The translations under genes were made by a program, and so were the position numbers. DNA of 64,000 nt. Origin: Bimastos eiseni (taxonomy: Eukaryota > Annelida > Clitellata > Crassiclitellata > Lumbricidae). The stretch is taken from NCBI GenBank assembly GCA_959347315.1, contig OY365806.1, positions 55,271,116 to 55,335,115 of the forward strand. The letters are read 5' to 3'. Shown here piece after piece: positions 41,591 to 54,474 of the stretch. The first letter of the stretch is position 1. Each line of letters opens with the position of its first letter. The notes under the pieces are model-generated. The model did no database searches and had not been told where the DNA came from. It saw only the letters and a program-made list of their open reading frames with translations.

Positions 41591-41605
41591 TATTGTAATC
41601 TAGCG

Positions 41606-41760
41606 TAGATCCTCCAAAAAATTTCAGCGCTTACAAAACCCACGTCAGAGAGACCATCTTAATAACTTGCGCTATAAATGACGTCACGAGTCCAGGAGTG
41701 GTCAACCATTTGTAACGAAGTATGACGAGGGGAGGGCTCGACGAAATGTGACGTCACATC
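41606..41760. repeat. Dispersed repeat shared with 1433-1620
   Basis: Contains AAATTTCAGCGCTTACAAAA and CCACGTCAGAGAGACCA. See the entry at 1433. Confidence 0.45.
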
Positions 41761-41769
41761 ATCACAGTA

Positions 41770-41840
41770 TTTTAATAATATCATTATTATCATTATTATT
41801 ATTATTATTATTATTATCATTATTATCATGTTATTAATAT
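41770..41840. repeat. (ATT)n microsatellite
   Basis: ATT/ATC repeats of about 70 bases at the 3' side of the LINE relic that follows. Confidence 0.93.
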
Positions 41841-42130
41841 TATTGTGGGTGACAGAATTCAGGAGGCAGATTGGTCCAGGGACGTGGTGCACTGATGGAT
41901 ATGTTGGAGAACTTGAGATGAATGTTGTGTCCTCTGGGTCTAAATTGGTGGATGGAGGGTAGATGAAGCAGAGGTAAGAGTTGGGGAAGAACATGTTTGG
42001 AGTTGTGTAAAATAGAGAAAATGAGTTTGGCATCTGCTATGCTGGCGATTTCACAGACTGTTGGGAGGACTGTTCAAGGTAACCTATGCATATGGCTCTT
42101 TTTATGAGTTTTTCCAGGTGCTCCTTATCG
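41841..42130 (-). mobile_element. LINE relic (RT carboxy end)
   Basis: The minus frame gives LDPEDTTFISSSPTYPSVHH and VPGPICLLNSV, a degraded form of the RxxSFxVxGPxxWNSLP block, followed 3' by the ATT microsatellite. The plus-strand motif AGTTTGGCATCTGCTATG is shared with 52455, so both come from one family. Confidence 0.55.
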
Positions 42131-44819
42131 AAGGCTAGGGTGTGACCTCACCAGGTTGGGGGTAGCATATATATTAAACAGTTTAGCAATGGTGGTTGTT
42201 TTGGTTCTGCTTTGAATGGAAGAGGAAGACCCATAGGTTTTGAATTTTCTGATAGCATAAAATGATTAGGAGTAAGTTAGTGTGAGGTCACCGAGGTAGT
42301 CGATGTGGGCTGTGAGTTTAATGTTGTTGAAGGCGAACACCTGGCATTATTTTTAATTGTGGGAAGATATTCAGTATTTTTAAAGTTTTGACTTGGGTTT
42401 TGCTAGCTATTTGAGAGGGAGAGGTGATTGGTGTCGAGGGCTGAAAATTATCATTTATTTTGATTATTTTGAGCTACTTGAGGTAAGGCTATTAATTAGT
42501 AGAAGCCTAGATTGAAGTTGAAAGCAGTTCAGATTAAATAGTGTATGATCTTGAGAGGATCTGGTAAACAAGACAAGTGTCATCTGCAAATTTGATGTTA
42601 CCCAATAAACACTTAGCAGTTGAAAGTGTGCGTAGTTGCTTTTACAATATCATAACATCTGCACTTCATTTTTTTTATTTTGGCCTCCTTACAAAGAATT
42701 ACGATTGACATTGCCTTCTTACTTTAAATCCAGCCTTGAGACTGGAACAACAGAAAATGGCAGAAACTGTTAGTTGTAGATAGTCTTTTTTGCATATAGG
42801 GTTATGCCTACCCCATGGATGATATTTGCCAATATCAGCAATCTTTGATGCACCAATGTTTACATCTGTAGCACAAAAAAGAAGCGTATTAGGAACAGAA
42901 GAAAGTCTTGTTCGCTTTATGGTGTTTTAGAAATAATCTTACAATATCAATGCTAAGTGAATAAATCGCCTATATGAGGGATATTTTACGCTGGTTTTCT
43001 ATACCCTATTGCATAGCATTTTGGATTTCTTCTCTGGTCTGATGCTGCCTTTTTGACACTGCTCCTACTTAGTTTCAAAAGCTTTGCTGTCCTGTTACCA
43101 CTGCTAGAAGTGCTGGCAGGATGCTGCGCTTTGCCTCATAAGGTCTTCTTGTCCATTTCTCTCAGACGTCTGTGATGCAGTATCATGCTGTTTTGATTGT
43201 GTTTCGGACTGCTAGGAATGGCCTCACATTTGGATCTTCTACTCTTGCCTAGGAACTCTCCATCCCATTTCAATTCTACTCTGAAATAGGTTTTCTTTGG
43301 CCGAGGTTGGACTGCCTCTGAGTACATTTCTGAAGAGGCACTACATCAAGTTTCATTGGTTGATTCTGGATGCTGAAATGTTAATTTCATTCTTGAAGCG
43401 TTGTACTAGGCAGTTTTGTGATCTGTGTTCAAATAAGTTATGTCTGACACAGCTGTCTGATGACTAAACGAACATTGATTGATTGAGTGTATATACAACT
43501 CTACTGTGACAGGTGTGGAACATTTGACTTATTACAGAGTTGTAAGTGTAATCTAAGGCGTTCATCTCATTGTTGGTATGGATAACATCCATTCCATTAT
43601 GAGCAGGAAATGTTTGCAGCAGGCACTGAACAAATATAAAAAGTGAGTTATCATGTCCCACCTCACAAAAGCTGCAATCAGACTATACCAGGTTATAAGA
43701 GTGGTTAAGACATGAGAAGGAACCTGTCTGTCCATCAGTTACTTGAACAAACACTTTGTCAAAAGCCTTTGACAGTTCAATGCACATACGTTGATAGTAG
43801 ACCCATGACTTATGAAGTGGTTCACTACTACTCTGACTCAGACTGACTGCAAGGATTACATGTGAACATCCTAAGCCATTTTAAAATCAAAACTGCTAAA
43901 TCAAAAGAGCATAAAAAGCTGTCATAATGCTCAATCATACACAATTGAAAATGTTTAAATAAATTGGAACTTAATGTGATGCCACAACATAGTTACCAGT
44001 ATTGCCATTGTCTAAGGTAGGTCCATTTTCCCAGAGTATGATTATGCCTAGACCAAAACTGTTGTTAACTATGCTATACACAAGCATTTGATGAAAGTAA
44101 AACTACCTGTCTGGGATGAACATGTGTTCCATGTCAATGGGGTCCAGATCAGTAGCTTTACCGGTTTTATTCTATGAATACATTGTACAACTAGCATTGT
44201 ACAAGTTGCACCACTATCACTTTACACCTAGAAGCTAGCTTATATTGGCTGAACCTATTGTGAAATTAATAAGTTGCTAGTTCTTGCATATACTAAGTGA
44301 GCATGCTATTCCATATCTTGAGACTTGTGGTTCATTACACCCACCTATCGATAAGGGAAGTGCACATTAGCTGCACATTTTACTTGACAATTTTTCAAGA
44401 TAGAGTTTGTCTTTTGCCAGATTAAGTCATGCTAGTCATTAGACACATGAGGTAGGCCAACATGTCTTCCATAGACCATCAACAATCATGTTGTAAACTT
44501 TATCAGATTATATCTATGTCATAAGTTAATCATGTTCACATTGACACTCTACATTACAGTCTTGTAAAGATTCCTTTGCATCAACCTGACCTAGGTATAC
44601 ATTAAAGGCATGACAATGCAATATCTGCATTACTCAGGGCTATGGAAACAGATTTTGAAGACCAAGTTTTTTTGCTGTTTATATCTTTAAAACTTCTTAA
44701 GTCAAAATTTTTGGATTTGTAGGTTTATTACTTTTCAAAGTCACAATTTCTAAATTTACCGGAATTTTGATTTGTGGTGTTCTTCCTTCAGTGGATTTGT
44801 CATTAGTAGGCAACGAGAA
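42131..44819. other. Intergenic stretch, no gene recognised
   Basis: A minus frame at 43136-43327 (63 codons, Lys/Arg-rich) has no known domain. No RNA gene or clear repeat was identified in the rest. Confidence 0.5.
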
Positions 44820-45040
44820 GTGGACGGCAACAGGCAGATGCGTAGTCGTTACGAAGCAGCCAAGAATAGCCAGGAACTTTGGGCCAAGAACTTTCCGTGA
44901 CGTTTTTGCTTAATAGCCGCCATCAGTTTCCTGATTAATTCCGCATAGTTGACACCTTTGACTGTCTTTCCTGGCTCCAAGAAGTCCACCTCATTGTCCC
45001 AAAAGACGGAGGCCATATTTTTGACCACTGAGCGGGTGAG
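44820..45040 (-). pseudogene. Mariner transposase fragment
   Basis: The minus frame reads KNMASVFWDNEVDFLEPGKT, VKGVNYAELIRKLMAAIK and QKRHGKF. This matches the mariner catalytic-domain block (V-x-A-S/T-V-F-W-D ... FL-x-x-G-x-T ... Y) around the second Asp. Only this part remains and it ends in a stop. Confidence 0.8.
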
Positions 45041-45051
45041 GTAATATATAT

Positions 45052-45310
45052 GTGTGGCACGGTGGCCGATCGGTTAGAGCGGTCAGCCTGTAACGCTCAG
45101 TTTGCGCTGAGTGAGCGGGTTCAACCCTCATTCGGGGCGTCAGTTACTGTGTAGGAACCTTGAGCACGTCCTTCGCGCACAATTGCTCTGCAGTACAACG
45201 GCAATTGCGCCATCGAGGCGTGTGTGTGAACTTCGGAGCAAGAATTGTTGGAAGAAGGGCGGTTTCAAATTTCAGGAATAAATAAATAAGTAAATAAATA
45301 AATATATGTA
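45052..45310 (+). repeat. tRNA-derived SINE
   Basis: An A box, TGGCCGATCGGTTAGAGCGG (45063-45082), and a B box, GGGTTCAACCC (45117-45127), lie at tRNA-like spacing. A body of about 120 bp follows, then TTCAGGAATAAATAAATAAG and an A/T-rich tail. It lies directly beside the mariner fragment. Confidence 0.7.
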
Positions 45311-46825
45311 TTATATACATATATATACTCTGTAGCTTGGTTGCAGAGTCATGATGGTGAGCCCAAGTATCTTCCCTAGTTACGGATTTGCGGAGTAATT
45401 TCACTTGATTTAAACACTAGACCTAGAAAATATTACGGGATTTTGCAGTCGGACTAATTTGTATGGCGGTTGACATTCTTGACAACCGACGAATAGGGCC
45501 ATAGTTAAAGCCCAGTGATTAGGTCATGAAATGATCTCTAGTCAACTGAAAGGTAGTAGAGTGATCAATGGAGATTACATGTCAAGCATTTGCTTGGAAT
45601 TTTTAACGTTAATAGCAGAGCAATTTTAGTTGCACATGTGCTATTATACTTCTGAGGTCTTTTTTAAATTCCAGTTTCTCTTTGTTCGTGGTTCATCTGA
45701 TGTTACTTGAGGATGTAGGCTAGTTGTAAGCTTTATCACCAGTGAGAGGAAGAGCCAACAACAGACTTCCATTCAATGTATTTGTGACAATGTGTGCTAG
45801 CACAGCACCACAGTTGCGCTAAGTTGCTTTTCCCCATTTTGCACAGCAACCCTCGCACGTCGAGATTGCTTGGCCTCATGAAGGATACTTCAGTTCTAAC
45901 TAATAGCATTATTAATAGCTAGGTCTTATGGCATTAGAAGCATAGTGTTTAGTTTTTGCTTATCTATTATTACACTGTTTAATTAATTGGTTTTTTATTT
46001 TGTATCAATGATAAGTCAATTTGTGCCTCTATTCTTCATTGGTTTCAAAGTTCCAGAATATTGTTCTGTAGAATTTTGGTTCTGTTCCTATTGACAACTT
46101 GAAATGCGGAATATTATTGACAAAGTTGACATGTGTGCATTGCATTTATCCGGCCCAAGAGCTGCAGCCTGCAGTTATTTATTGGTGCTTGACAATTGAG
46201 CTGTGGTCTAGCTGGGCCTAAGCCTAAGGCAGACAGGCCTGCCTATTGTTGTCATAGCCTGCACGCCTAATCGCACAGGCTGCTGACTATAAATAACAAA
46301 TGACAATATATGCACAGTATCTGCACAGTACAGCTCCTTAAATAGGAGGTAAGTGTACCTACCTGTATTAGGTTCTTCACTGAACGTTCAGTCAGCTTAA
46401 CTGGAGGCTTTTGTTGCTGGGTTGACTTAGGAATAGATCACTTGGAACAACAGAGGCCCAGTGTTTTGCTTCACCAGGTTTGTAGTATATCTATGTTTTT
46501 TGAGGCTTCTGTGATCAGGATTGATCTCATCATTTGTATTTGAACTAGAGATAAGTGGCTTTGCGCTGTCAAGGTATGTGCGGCTATGCAGGGCTGAGCA
46601 ACATGCACGCCGGTAAATTGAGTGGCAGGCGTTGTATATGTATGTATATGTACATGTATCTGGACTTTTAGAAGCACATTTTAAGAAACACAAAAATGCT
46701 AAGAACATCCTCTAATCACTCACCGGCTAAAAATCCTTGAGCAAACCCACTTTCACAAGCCAATAATTTGTGCAATACTCCCAACCCACCCATTTTCCCA
46801 CACTCGTCACCATCCACCCAACCTG
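45311..46825. other. Intergenic stretch, nothing recognised
   Basis: No coding signature; GCCTAAGCCTAAG-type sequence near 46215. Confidence 0.5.
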
Positions 46826-47068
46826 TTGTACCCGAACAACTTTCTGTCTCTGTTTTTCGATCCCGGTCGCTACCTATATCAAATTCTCCAACCGAGCCAT
46901 ATCCCACGCTGCACCATGCCTCTGGAACAATCTCCTATGAGTAACACAAATTTCCATCTTCTGCGACACTCATCTTCATCTCTCACCTCACAGACTTTCC
47001 ATTCAATAACTCATTCCCTAACTTATCCAATCCATCGCTTTCTCATCCTACACCAAAACCAATCTTAA
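46826..47068 (+). mobile_element. LINE relic (RT carboxy end)
   Basis: The plus strand has LYQILQPSHIPRCTMP then LEQSPMSN in one frame and ASGTISYE in another, resembling the R-x-AG-x-LWNSLP region, followed by a Ser/Thr-rich end. Weak but consistent with the other relics. Confidence 0.4.
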
Positions 47069-47144
47069 CAGGTACTACTTTCCTCTGGTTTATCTTAATG
47101 GTGGTTGTAGAAGGGATCTGTCTGAGCAGTCTATCTTAATGTGG

Positions 47145-47560
47145 CTAACAAGTAACTGGATCAGAGTTTAAAGGAATGTCAGTTTGAATGTAAGCTGGAT
47201 GACTGTTCCAACTGGTTGGGCCAACACATGAGACAAGGACCAATATGCATTCCTTGGCTTGAGAGTACATGGTGCAGTCATGTTGGCCTATGACAGCATG
47301 AAACCAGAAGATCTTCACATATGGCCGAACGAAGCGACTGACTGCTGGGGCTGAAGCCTGCACAAATAGTTTTTGTATGAGCAATGAAGGAAAGCCAATC
47401 AATGTGGCTTGGCCATGGAGGAGAATCTTGAATTTGATCATTTCATTGATAGGGAGCCAGTGGAGATTGTTAGTTTGGCCACTAGCCGAGCGGCACAGTT
47501 TGGGATGGACTAGAGCTGACAGAAGTGACTTTCGGCATCATGTTTATAGATTTTTTAGCA
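47145..47560 (-). mobile_element. LINE relic (RT carboxy end)
   Basis: The minus frame contains ECILVLVSCVGPTSWNSHPA then YIQTD, a clear match to the AFSVxGPxxWNSLPxxIR block. The GGGAGCCAGTGGAG motif at 47454, also at 23456, belongs to the same region of the family. Confidence 0.65.
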
Positions 47561-48764
47561 CCTGTCACAGAATAGCCATTCTGAGGCACTCTCAGCACGG
47601 AAACCTTGGGGGATAAGCCTGCAAAGATGGGATTAGAAAGTCCAGGCTTTTCAGGATGAAGGAATGGAGCAAAGTTGTTGCAGCATCAAACGAAAGACTA
47701 CACCATATTGATTGACTATGACACAGCTGGTAGAACTATGACCTGCACACCGAATTCACATGATCAGCCATAGTGATATCTCTCCATCAATAGTTGGAGA
47801 GTTATCACTCCCAGGAATCGGACAATAAGTTGCAAAATCCAATCCTAGAATGATAATTAGAGCTCTTTGTCATACTGGTATCTTTAGGTGACTTGAAGTG
47901 TTATACTTATCTTCATCTCTCTGTGCAATTCAGCAACATAATGATCGATTTCAATTTAAGTAGCTCTTCTATCTGTGTTTGAAGTGCCTGAAGGGATAGT
48001 GACAATCATTCGTGTTTAACAGAATGACGAACTTGTACTAAAATTTATGGGAAACAACCTATGCACCTTATCATTAAAGGTTTATATGATGAGAGTCTAT
48101 TAAAAGCGACAGGGAAACCAAATCGAAGCTTGTTGTTAAGTTGTTAAGTGAAAAATGCCTACAAAAGTGTGATCTGGTTTAGTAAAACCTTAAAATTACT
48201 GAATCAATATTAATTACCATCATGTATGCATATATGGTAATTTATGTAGCACCTTATGTAAATCTCACGAAGGTGCCTAATTCATGATTGTGTTCTGGCA
48301 GAACAGAGAACAGAGACTTAATATCATGTAACACTGCCAGCATGCATAATGTATATTTACAGTGTAGGCCTACAGGCTGTACAGCTGTGCCTGTATTCCA
48401 AATCTATAATTGTGGTGCATACTTAGTTTGTTGGGCTGTACAGACTCATAAGGCATTGCAGCCGGTGGCCTATTATTCACTTAAATATGCAGGTAATATT
48501 ACTGCACTAGAATTACATTATAAGGTAATTCTTGATAATTATAACTTTCAAAAACAACATCATAACTAGTTTCTGGTTTGTATTTAGTGATTAGCAAACT
48601 CTTGTCCTTTTATATCTTTTGTTGTCAAAGCCATTAGATTGCAGATACAAATGTGGTCAAACAGTTTGTACATACAGCAGTTAGTGAATAAGGAACCAGT
48701 GAGTGAGTGATTGAGTTAGTGAGACCCATTGAGCTAGTGACTAACCGGTGAATGAGGAGTGAGT
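47561..48764. other. Intergenic stretch with LINE tail and possible gypsy scrap
   Basis: AATTTATGTAGCACC near 48240 is another LINE tail. A plus frame at 48288-48569 includes ALQPVAYYSLKYAG and LELHYKV, faintly like the RNase H of LTR retrotransposons. Not firm. Confidence 0.35.
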
Positions 48765-49175
48765 GAGTGAGTGAGCCCGTGTGATTGATTGATTGATTGA
48801 TTGAGTGAGTGAGTGATTGAGTGATTGAGTGATTGAGTGATTGAGTGATTGAGTGATTGAGTGATTGAGTGATTGAGTGATTGAGTGAGTGAGTGAGTGA
48901 GTGAGTGAGTGATTGAGTGAGTGAGTGATTGAGTGAGTGAGTGATTGAGTGAGTGAGTGAGTTAGTGAGTGAGTGAGTGAGTGAGTGAGTGAGTGAGTGA
49001 GTGAGTGAGTGAGTGAGTGAGTGAGTGAGTGAGTGAGTGAGTGAGTGAGTGAGTGAGTGAGTGAGTGAGTGAGTGAGTGAGTGAGTGAGTGAGTGAGTGA
49101 GTGAGTGAGTGAGTGAGTGAGTGAGTGAGTGAGTGAGTGAGTGAGTGAGTGAGTGAGTGAGTGAGTGAGTGAGAG
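48765..49175. repeat. (GAGT)n / GATT-GAGT array
   Basis: About 400 bp of GAGT with interspersed GATTGAGT units, purer to the right. The 170-codon minus frame is only this repeat (Thr-His-Ser-Leu). Confidence 0.97.
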
Positions 49176-52100
49176 TTGAATCCTGCTACAGATGAGGTAA
49201 AGAGCAGGTGGCTGTTTTATCGGTGTCAATGTGTATGACCTCTTTTCTGTCATGTGATATGTGTGGATGTTGTAAGTTGTTTACTCATGTCCTCTTCAGT
49301 TGGCCAGTAGTTGAGATTTGACCTAGAAAGAACTTTGACTTCTGTCAAATGTATGACTCCTATTCTCTGCAGGTATACTATAATGGTACTACAGTTGCTT
49401 GATAACTGAATCATTATTTATTAAATTTCTGTAGACAAGTTACACTGTTGGCAGTTTTGGGAAGTTTCTTGCTTATTATTTATAACATTTCATTTTCACT
49501 TACTCTTAAAAAAATTTGTTTATTGATTAAAACTGACATATAAACTTACATGATATATTAGTAAGTAACAGATAAAAACAAATGTAATAGTCCTATTTAA
49601 TTGTATGGCAGTCTGCATGGCAACCAACTGCCCCTCTAGTCACTTTGCAGTTGTCCCTAGGGAGTGAAAGTCTGAGTCAAAAAGGTTTTTTTTCTATTGT
49701 ATCTGTGTATCGCCATTAACCCATCTCCCCACCCATGAATGCTTAGTAGGTTTTCACACCACTATGTAACAAGTCTGACCTGGAGACATCACTATGAGCT
49801 CACTCACCTCTGCTTAATTATTGTTATGTTAATTGGCCTTTTCTAGGGTAGGCATTGGCTTCCTGTAAAAGCCCACCTGCCCCACATTGTCCAAAACATT
49901 TAAGGTCCTTGACTACCCAATTTGACTCTTGTAAGAACGTTTCATGTTCGTCCTACTACAAATGTTACAGTCTTCTGTAAAGTATGCTGTTTGCTATTTG
50001 ATTATAAAAACTGCTGTTTGTCACTATTAGATCACAAAGTTATCCTTTGTACTTTAACCTCCTGTCCTTTTCAGTATCAAGTTGACGACAACATGTAATG
50101 CAAACGACACAGATATTCATAGAGCACAACATCAGGAAACTCATCGGTTGCTTTCCAAACCCATCAATGTAATCCTCCATTGTCAAACCAACATAATTAC
50201 AGTTTTTGTGGTCAAGCTGGTCACTGTTGATGGAATGGTTGCCCTCCATTGTAACTAATGCCCTACCTCTGTGCCATATCTCACATGTCACCTTTGTTGT
50301 CTGAACCTAGTCCTCAAAATATGTAACAAGTGCATATCAGTTGGTATGAATAAAAGTACTGGAGAATTGGTAAAATATTACTTTTTACAAGAAAAAGTAC
50401 TCCAAGTTTTGCATTTAATTGAAATTAAAAGTGCAAGTTAATTATTTAAGTAAAGTTACATGTTAGTTTGCTCTGTTGTTGATTAACACTAGTGTTGTTC
50501 AATACCCTCAGAAAGATTTGCATTGTAGGTCACGTGTTTTCATCTTGCTTCTCGTGTGACTGCCAGCTGTGCTGACATTCTGCATAAAATTAGCATCCGG
50601 TGCCTATTTCTGAAGGAGTATTAGATGCTGTAGCAAAGTATGCTTGTTATTTTTGTCAGTTGAATGAATGAGTAGCTTGTGGACTGTATTTAGAGGTAAG
50701 GCCATTTGATGGCTATAGTGCAATGCGTGATTTTTCTATGTGTGACAGTTTTGATTATGCACTGTTACACTGAGAAGGCCCAATGTCAAGAAAGTAACAG
50801 GAAATAATGTTTAAACTAAGAGTTTGCATTATCAGCTGAGCGTCTAAATATAGTAGTGGGTTCCAAACAGAGGATACAGAATCAGTAAAAGAAATGACAT
50901 TCAGGTTAACTATGAAGAAGTTCGGTCGGTGATCTGTTCTTGTGTCTGATTTCAGTTACGGATGATGTAATTTACATAAAAGGCAAAGCAGAAGAAAACG
51001 TAAAAAAGAAGATTATAAGAATGACGCGTAAGAACGTGAGTATACATGAATCCTGTTTTGTTGTTGACATAGCGTGATGTTTCAGAGACCTCGTATACCT
51101 TGCCTCGCTCTGAGGAGGCGGTGTTGGCCGCGTAAGAACATAATTATGACTAGCTTTTCAATTTAGCACTGGGTTAAGGCCAGTGACATAACGCAGCAGA
51201 CCAGTTATAATCAGTCGTATGCTGACGTGGTTGGTGAGGCCGCTGGATCCAAGCAGTGATATCTAGGTTGTCATTGTTCAGAGGGATCGGAGTGAAGAGT
51301 TGCCTAAACAGTTTTGGCCTAATTCGTATTTGACCATTAAAAGGGACTGACAAGGCCAACGGGAGGTCTATTCTGACGTCAATGTGTCTTGGTGGACTGC
51401 AATGGGGGAAGGAGACTCTGACGTCAATGGGTATTGGTGGATTGCTTTAGGAGGAGTGTGACTCTGGTGTTACTGGGTCATCCTATTTCACGACTGTCGT
51501 GACCTTTCTGACTCCTTATCTCTTAATGCCTCTCATTCTCATAATAATAGTCTGATGGTGCAAAGCTCTTGACCACTGCCTCAAGGCGTGGTTTGAAGCA
51601 GTCAGAATCAGGTGTATGATCAGAAAGATTCTAAGTCTGAGTTCCGATCAACAAATGGCTATAAAAAATTAGACTAATTTACATGGAACAGTTAGCAAAC
51701 AATGAAAATATTTGTAACGTAACTCTGTGTTTGATAAAAAATCAAATCTTATAATTGCACTTCAAGAGTAATTTTTGATATTTTGTCATTTCGTCACATA
51801 TATCTATGTTCAGCTGATCATTGCCAAGTAAAGATAATGACCCAAAAGGCCCAGTAGCAGTCCTGCCAGCGTCTTCTTCAGCTGAGTGCCTGGACAACTA
51901 TTGTCCTCAAATAAAAGCCTGGCTAAGTTGTGGCAGAGATGGTTAGGGAACACAATAATGTTAGATGTTAGGAAATGTCTTTCTATCCTTATCAACAGAT
52001 GAAAGATATTAGTAAGTAAGAAGAAGCAGCTACCTTTTGTTGTATGATTGTTGTGTAACTGTCAAATGTTAATGAATATCTTCTGGATGTTAAGTGTGAA

Positions 52101-52319
52101 AAGGAATTGGATGTTCAGTCATTGTCACGACTTGTGAGCCCTTACAGCTTTATGGGTTAGATTAGTAGGGCAAGGTAATAAAGCGTCAAGTGTTTTGTAT
52201 ATTCGTCTATTGAGAAAGAAAACAATCTGAGGTAAAACACGAAAATGCTAACATGAACAATAAAACTAACTAGAATTGAATAACAAACTAGTAAATATTT
52301 TTATGTAAAGATGTGGGGA
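49176..52319. other. Intergenic stretch with one LINE scrap
   Basis: At 49845-49990 the plus strand has RHWLPVKAHL, the LHWLP-x-x-x-R block of LINE RT ends. Otherwise nothing recognised. Confidence 0.45.
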
Positions 52320-52620
52320 TAAATTGAGAGTTGTTTTTGGGTGGGAGAATACGGTTGTGGTCTGTAGGTCTCAACTGGTGAATGGAGAGGGGATGTTGTG
52401 GAGGTGGAACCTGGTTAAGAATATGCTTGGGGTTGTGTGATATGGAGAAGAGGAGTTTGGCATCTGCTATGTTTGCAAGTTCAGAGGCTGTTGGGAAGGA
52501 TTGTTCTAGGTAACCTAGGTGCTTGGCTCTTGAGTTTTTTCAGGCCTTCTTTGGAGGCTGGGGTTAGACCCCAGTTATAGGATGAGGAGACATATATACA
52601 AGTTTAGCAGTGGTAGTGAC
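52320..52620 (-). mobile_element. LINE relic related to 41.9 kb
   Basis: It shares GAGTTTGGCATCTGCTATG, GGCTGTTGGGA, GGTAACCTA and GGCTCTT blocks with 42020-42100 in the same order. The protein is too decayed to read. Confidence 0.5.
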
Positions 52621-52667
52621 TTTATGTAGTTATGTTATTGATGGAAGATGGATGTTCAAATGCAATG

Positions 52668-53095
52668 AGTGGTATGAGGTGTAAGGGTGTAAACACTTGG
52701 TCAGTCTGGTAGGGGTATGAGATGTAAGGGTGTAGACACTTGGTCAGTCTGGTAGTGGTATGAGGTGTAAGGGTGTAAACGCTTGGTCAGTCTGGTAGTG
52801 GTATGAGGTGTAAGGGTGTAAACACTTGGTCAGTCTGGTAGTGGTATGAGGTGTAAGGGTGTAAACACTTGGTCAGTCTGGTAGGGGTATGAGATGTAAG
52901 GGTGTAGACACTTGGTCAGTCTGGTAGTGGTATGAGGTGTAAGGGTGTAAACACTTGGTCAGTCTGGTAGTGGTATGAGATGTAAGGGTGTAAACACTTG
53001 GTCAGTCTGGTAGTGGTATGAGGTGTAAGGGTGTAAACACTTGGTCAGTCTGGTAGGGGTATGAGATGTAAGGGTGTAAACACTAGGTCAGTCTG
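52668..53095. repeat. 43-bp minisatellite, about 10 copies
   Basis: Units of GGTATGAGGTGTAAGGGTGT, AAACACTTGGTCAGTCTGGT, AGT. Two variants (GAGGTG...AAAC and GAGATG...AGAC) are interspersed. Confidence 0.95.
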
Positions 53096-54474
53096 CTCCT
53101 TTTACACTATTTATGTTCAAGGTGATGAATATAAATTAAATTTTATTTTGATTATGCCAGCTCTGTGTCAAGAGCTAGGAATATTTTGCATTTCTCGACA
53201 GGTTATATGTTTTAGTTTAGATTCTTTAGTGTTTAAGAAATGGGTTAAAGCAAAATGTGAAAAAATTATCAGAGATTGATCAAGGGATTTGTGGTGAGGC
53301 TTGCAACTCCAGAGCTCAGTCACGCTATGGATTGGTGCGTCATGTGGTTTCTTTTCATAAAATGCATAGATGTGCTGGTGCATAATTATGGATGTTGCTA
53401 CTGTTCGGTTACTGGCTTCATCGTTTTTTACTTTTATGCTTGGTATATGGCCATTAACAACAAAACGTATATCTTCATACATTATGAGAAAATTCAATCT
53501 GTTGCACATTTTTACCACAGTTTTGCAATAGACCTTAGCCATTTAATATCAACAGTGAGCTGTTTATTACAGCATGCAGGTTGACTCTACCAAACCAGAC
53601 ATTGCTCAAATCAATAAATTTGCTTTTCATGAAATACATAGATTTCTAGATACAGACTTTGCTTTGCCAATCGTATTGGCAGGCTGAGTCAAAATTTCAT
53701 GCTATTAAATTAATTAAAACATAATATGAAGTACCATGTCTAATATTTGTTGAAGCAGTGTCACATTGATTGTCAATTTTATCTGCTTCATGACTGGACA
53801 AATTTGTGGACAATTTTTACTCTAAGCATGACCATTGTAAAATTGTAACACTAACAATGATGCATGGTCACTAAATAAGTAGAAAAACAAGACGTAAAAG
53901 CTATGCAGGTGGTAGTTAAACCTATTTGGTAAAAAGTAGTAATTGTATACTATGTCGAACAGTTAGAACCTTTAAATATGCTCTGGCCATAAAGAAAAGT
54001 TTGTTCTGAAACGAGTTCTAAGATTTGGCAGGTCTATAAGTTATAAGTGGTAGAGAGTAAGTTTCTATGAGGATCTATAAGATTTACTCAATTTATTCCT
54101 GGGCAGCTTAGATACATCCAACTTGATGAATAATATGTGGCAGGAATAACAGTGTAAGTATTGCAATCAGAGTCAGAATTTAACGGATGCAATTTTTTGA
54201 GTCATACGAATAGATGATGCTGCCAAATCCTCTTACCCAGTTTAATTATTGTGTTAGGTCTGACTATCATTATTAAAGCAGTGTAATAAACTGACCTGAC
54301 GAGGGATATGTCAGCTGAGTGGTTAGAGTGCTTGTCTTGTGACATGGAGGCCGTAGTTGGGTGAAGACCTTCATCAAGTCCTTCACTCAAAATTAGTCAT
54401 TAGATAATGACACTTCATAACTAACATCAATAATAATTACTTTTTGTTCTGGGGGTGGCATTGTTCTCGAGCAA
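53096..54474. other. Intergenic stretch; possible SINE scrap
   Basis: Frames on both strands at 53168-53584 show no domain. At 54304-54370 TCAGCTGAGTGGTTAGAGTG resembles a tRNA A-box region, but the B box is weak. Confidence 0.4.

Noticed and set aside
45052..45130. Functional tRNA gene
   Set aside because: A and B boxes are present but acceptor pairing is poor and a long SINE-like body and A/T tail follow.
48741..49253. 170-codon minus frame of Thr-His-Ser-Leu repeats
   Set aside because: It is a translation of the GAGT array; no start context, no other coding sign.
52668..53095. CRISPR-like array
   Set aside because: Same reason: contiguous 43-bp minisatellite units.
53168..53584. Overlapping frames on both strands (124 and 102 codons)
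   Set aside because: AT-rich, no domain, no splice consensus that joins them to anything.
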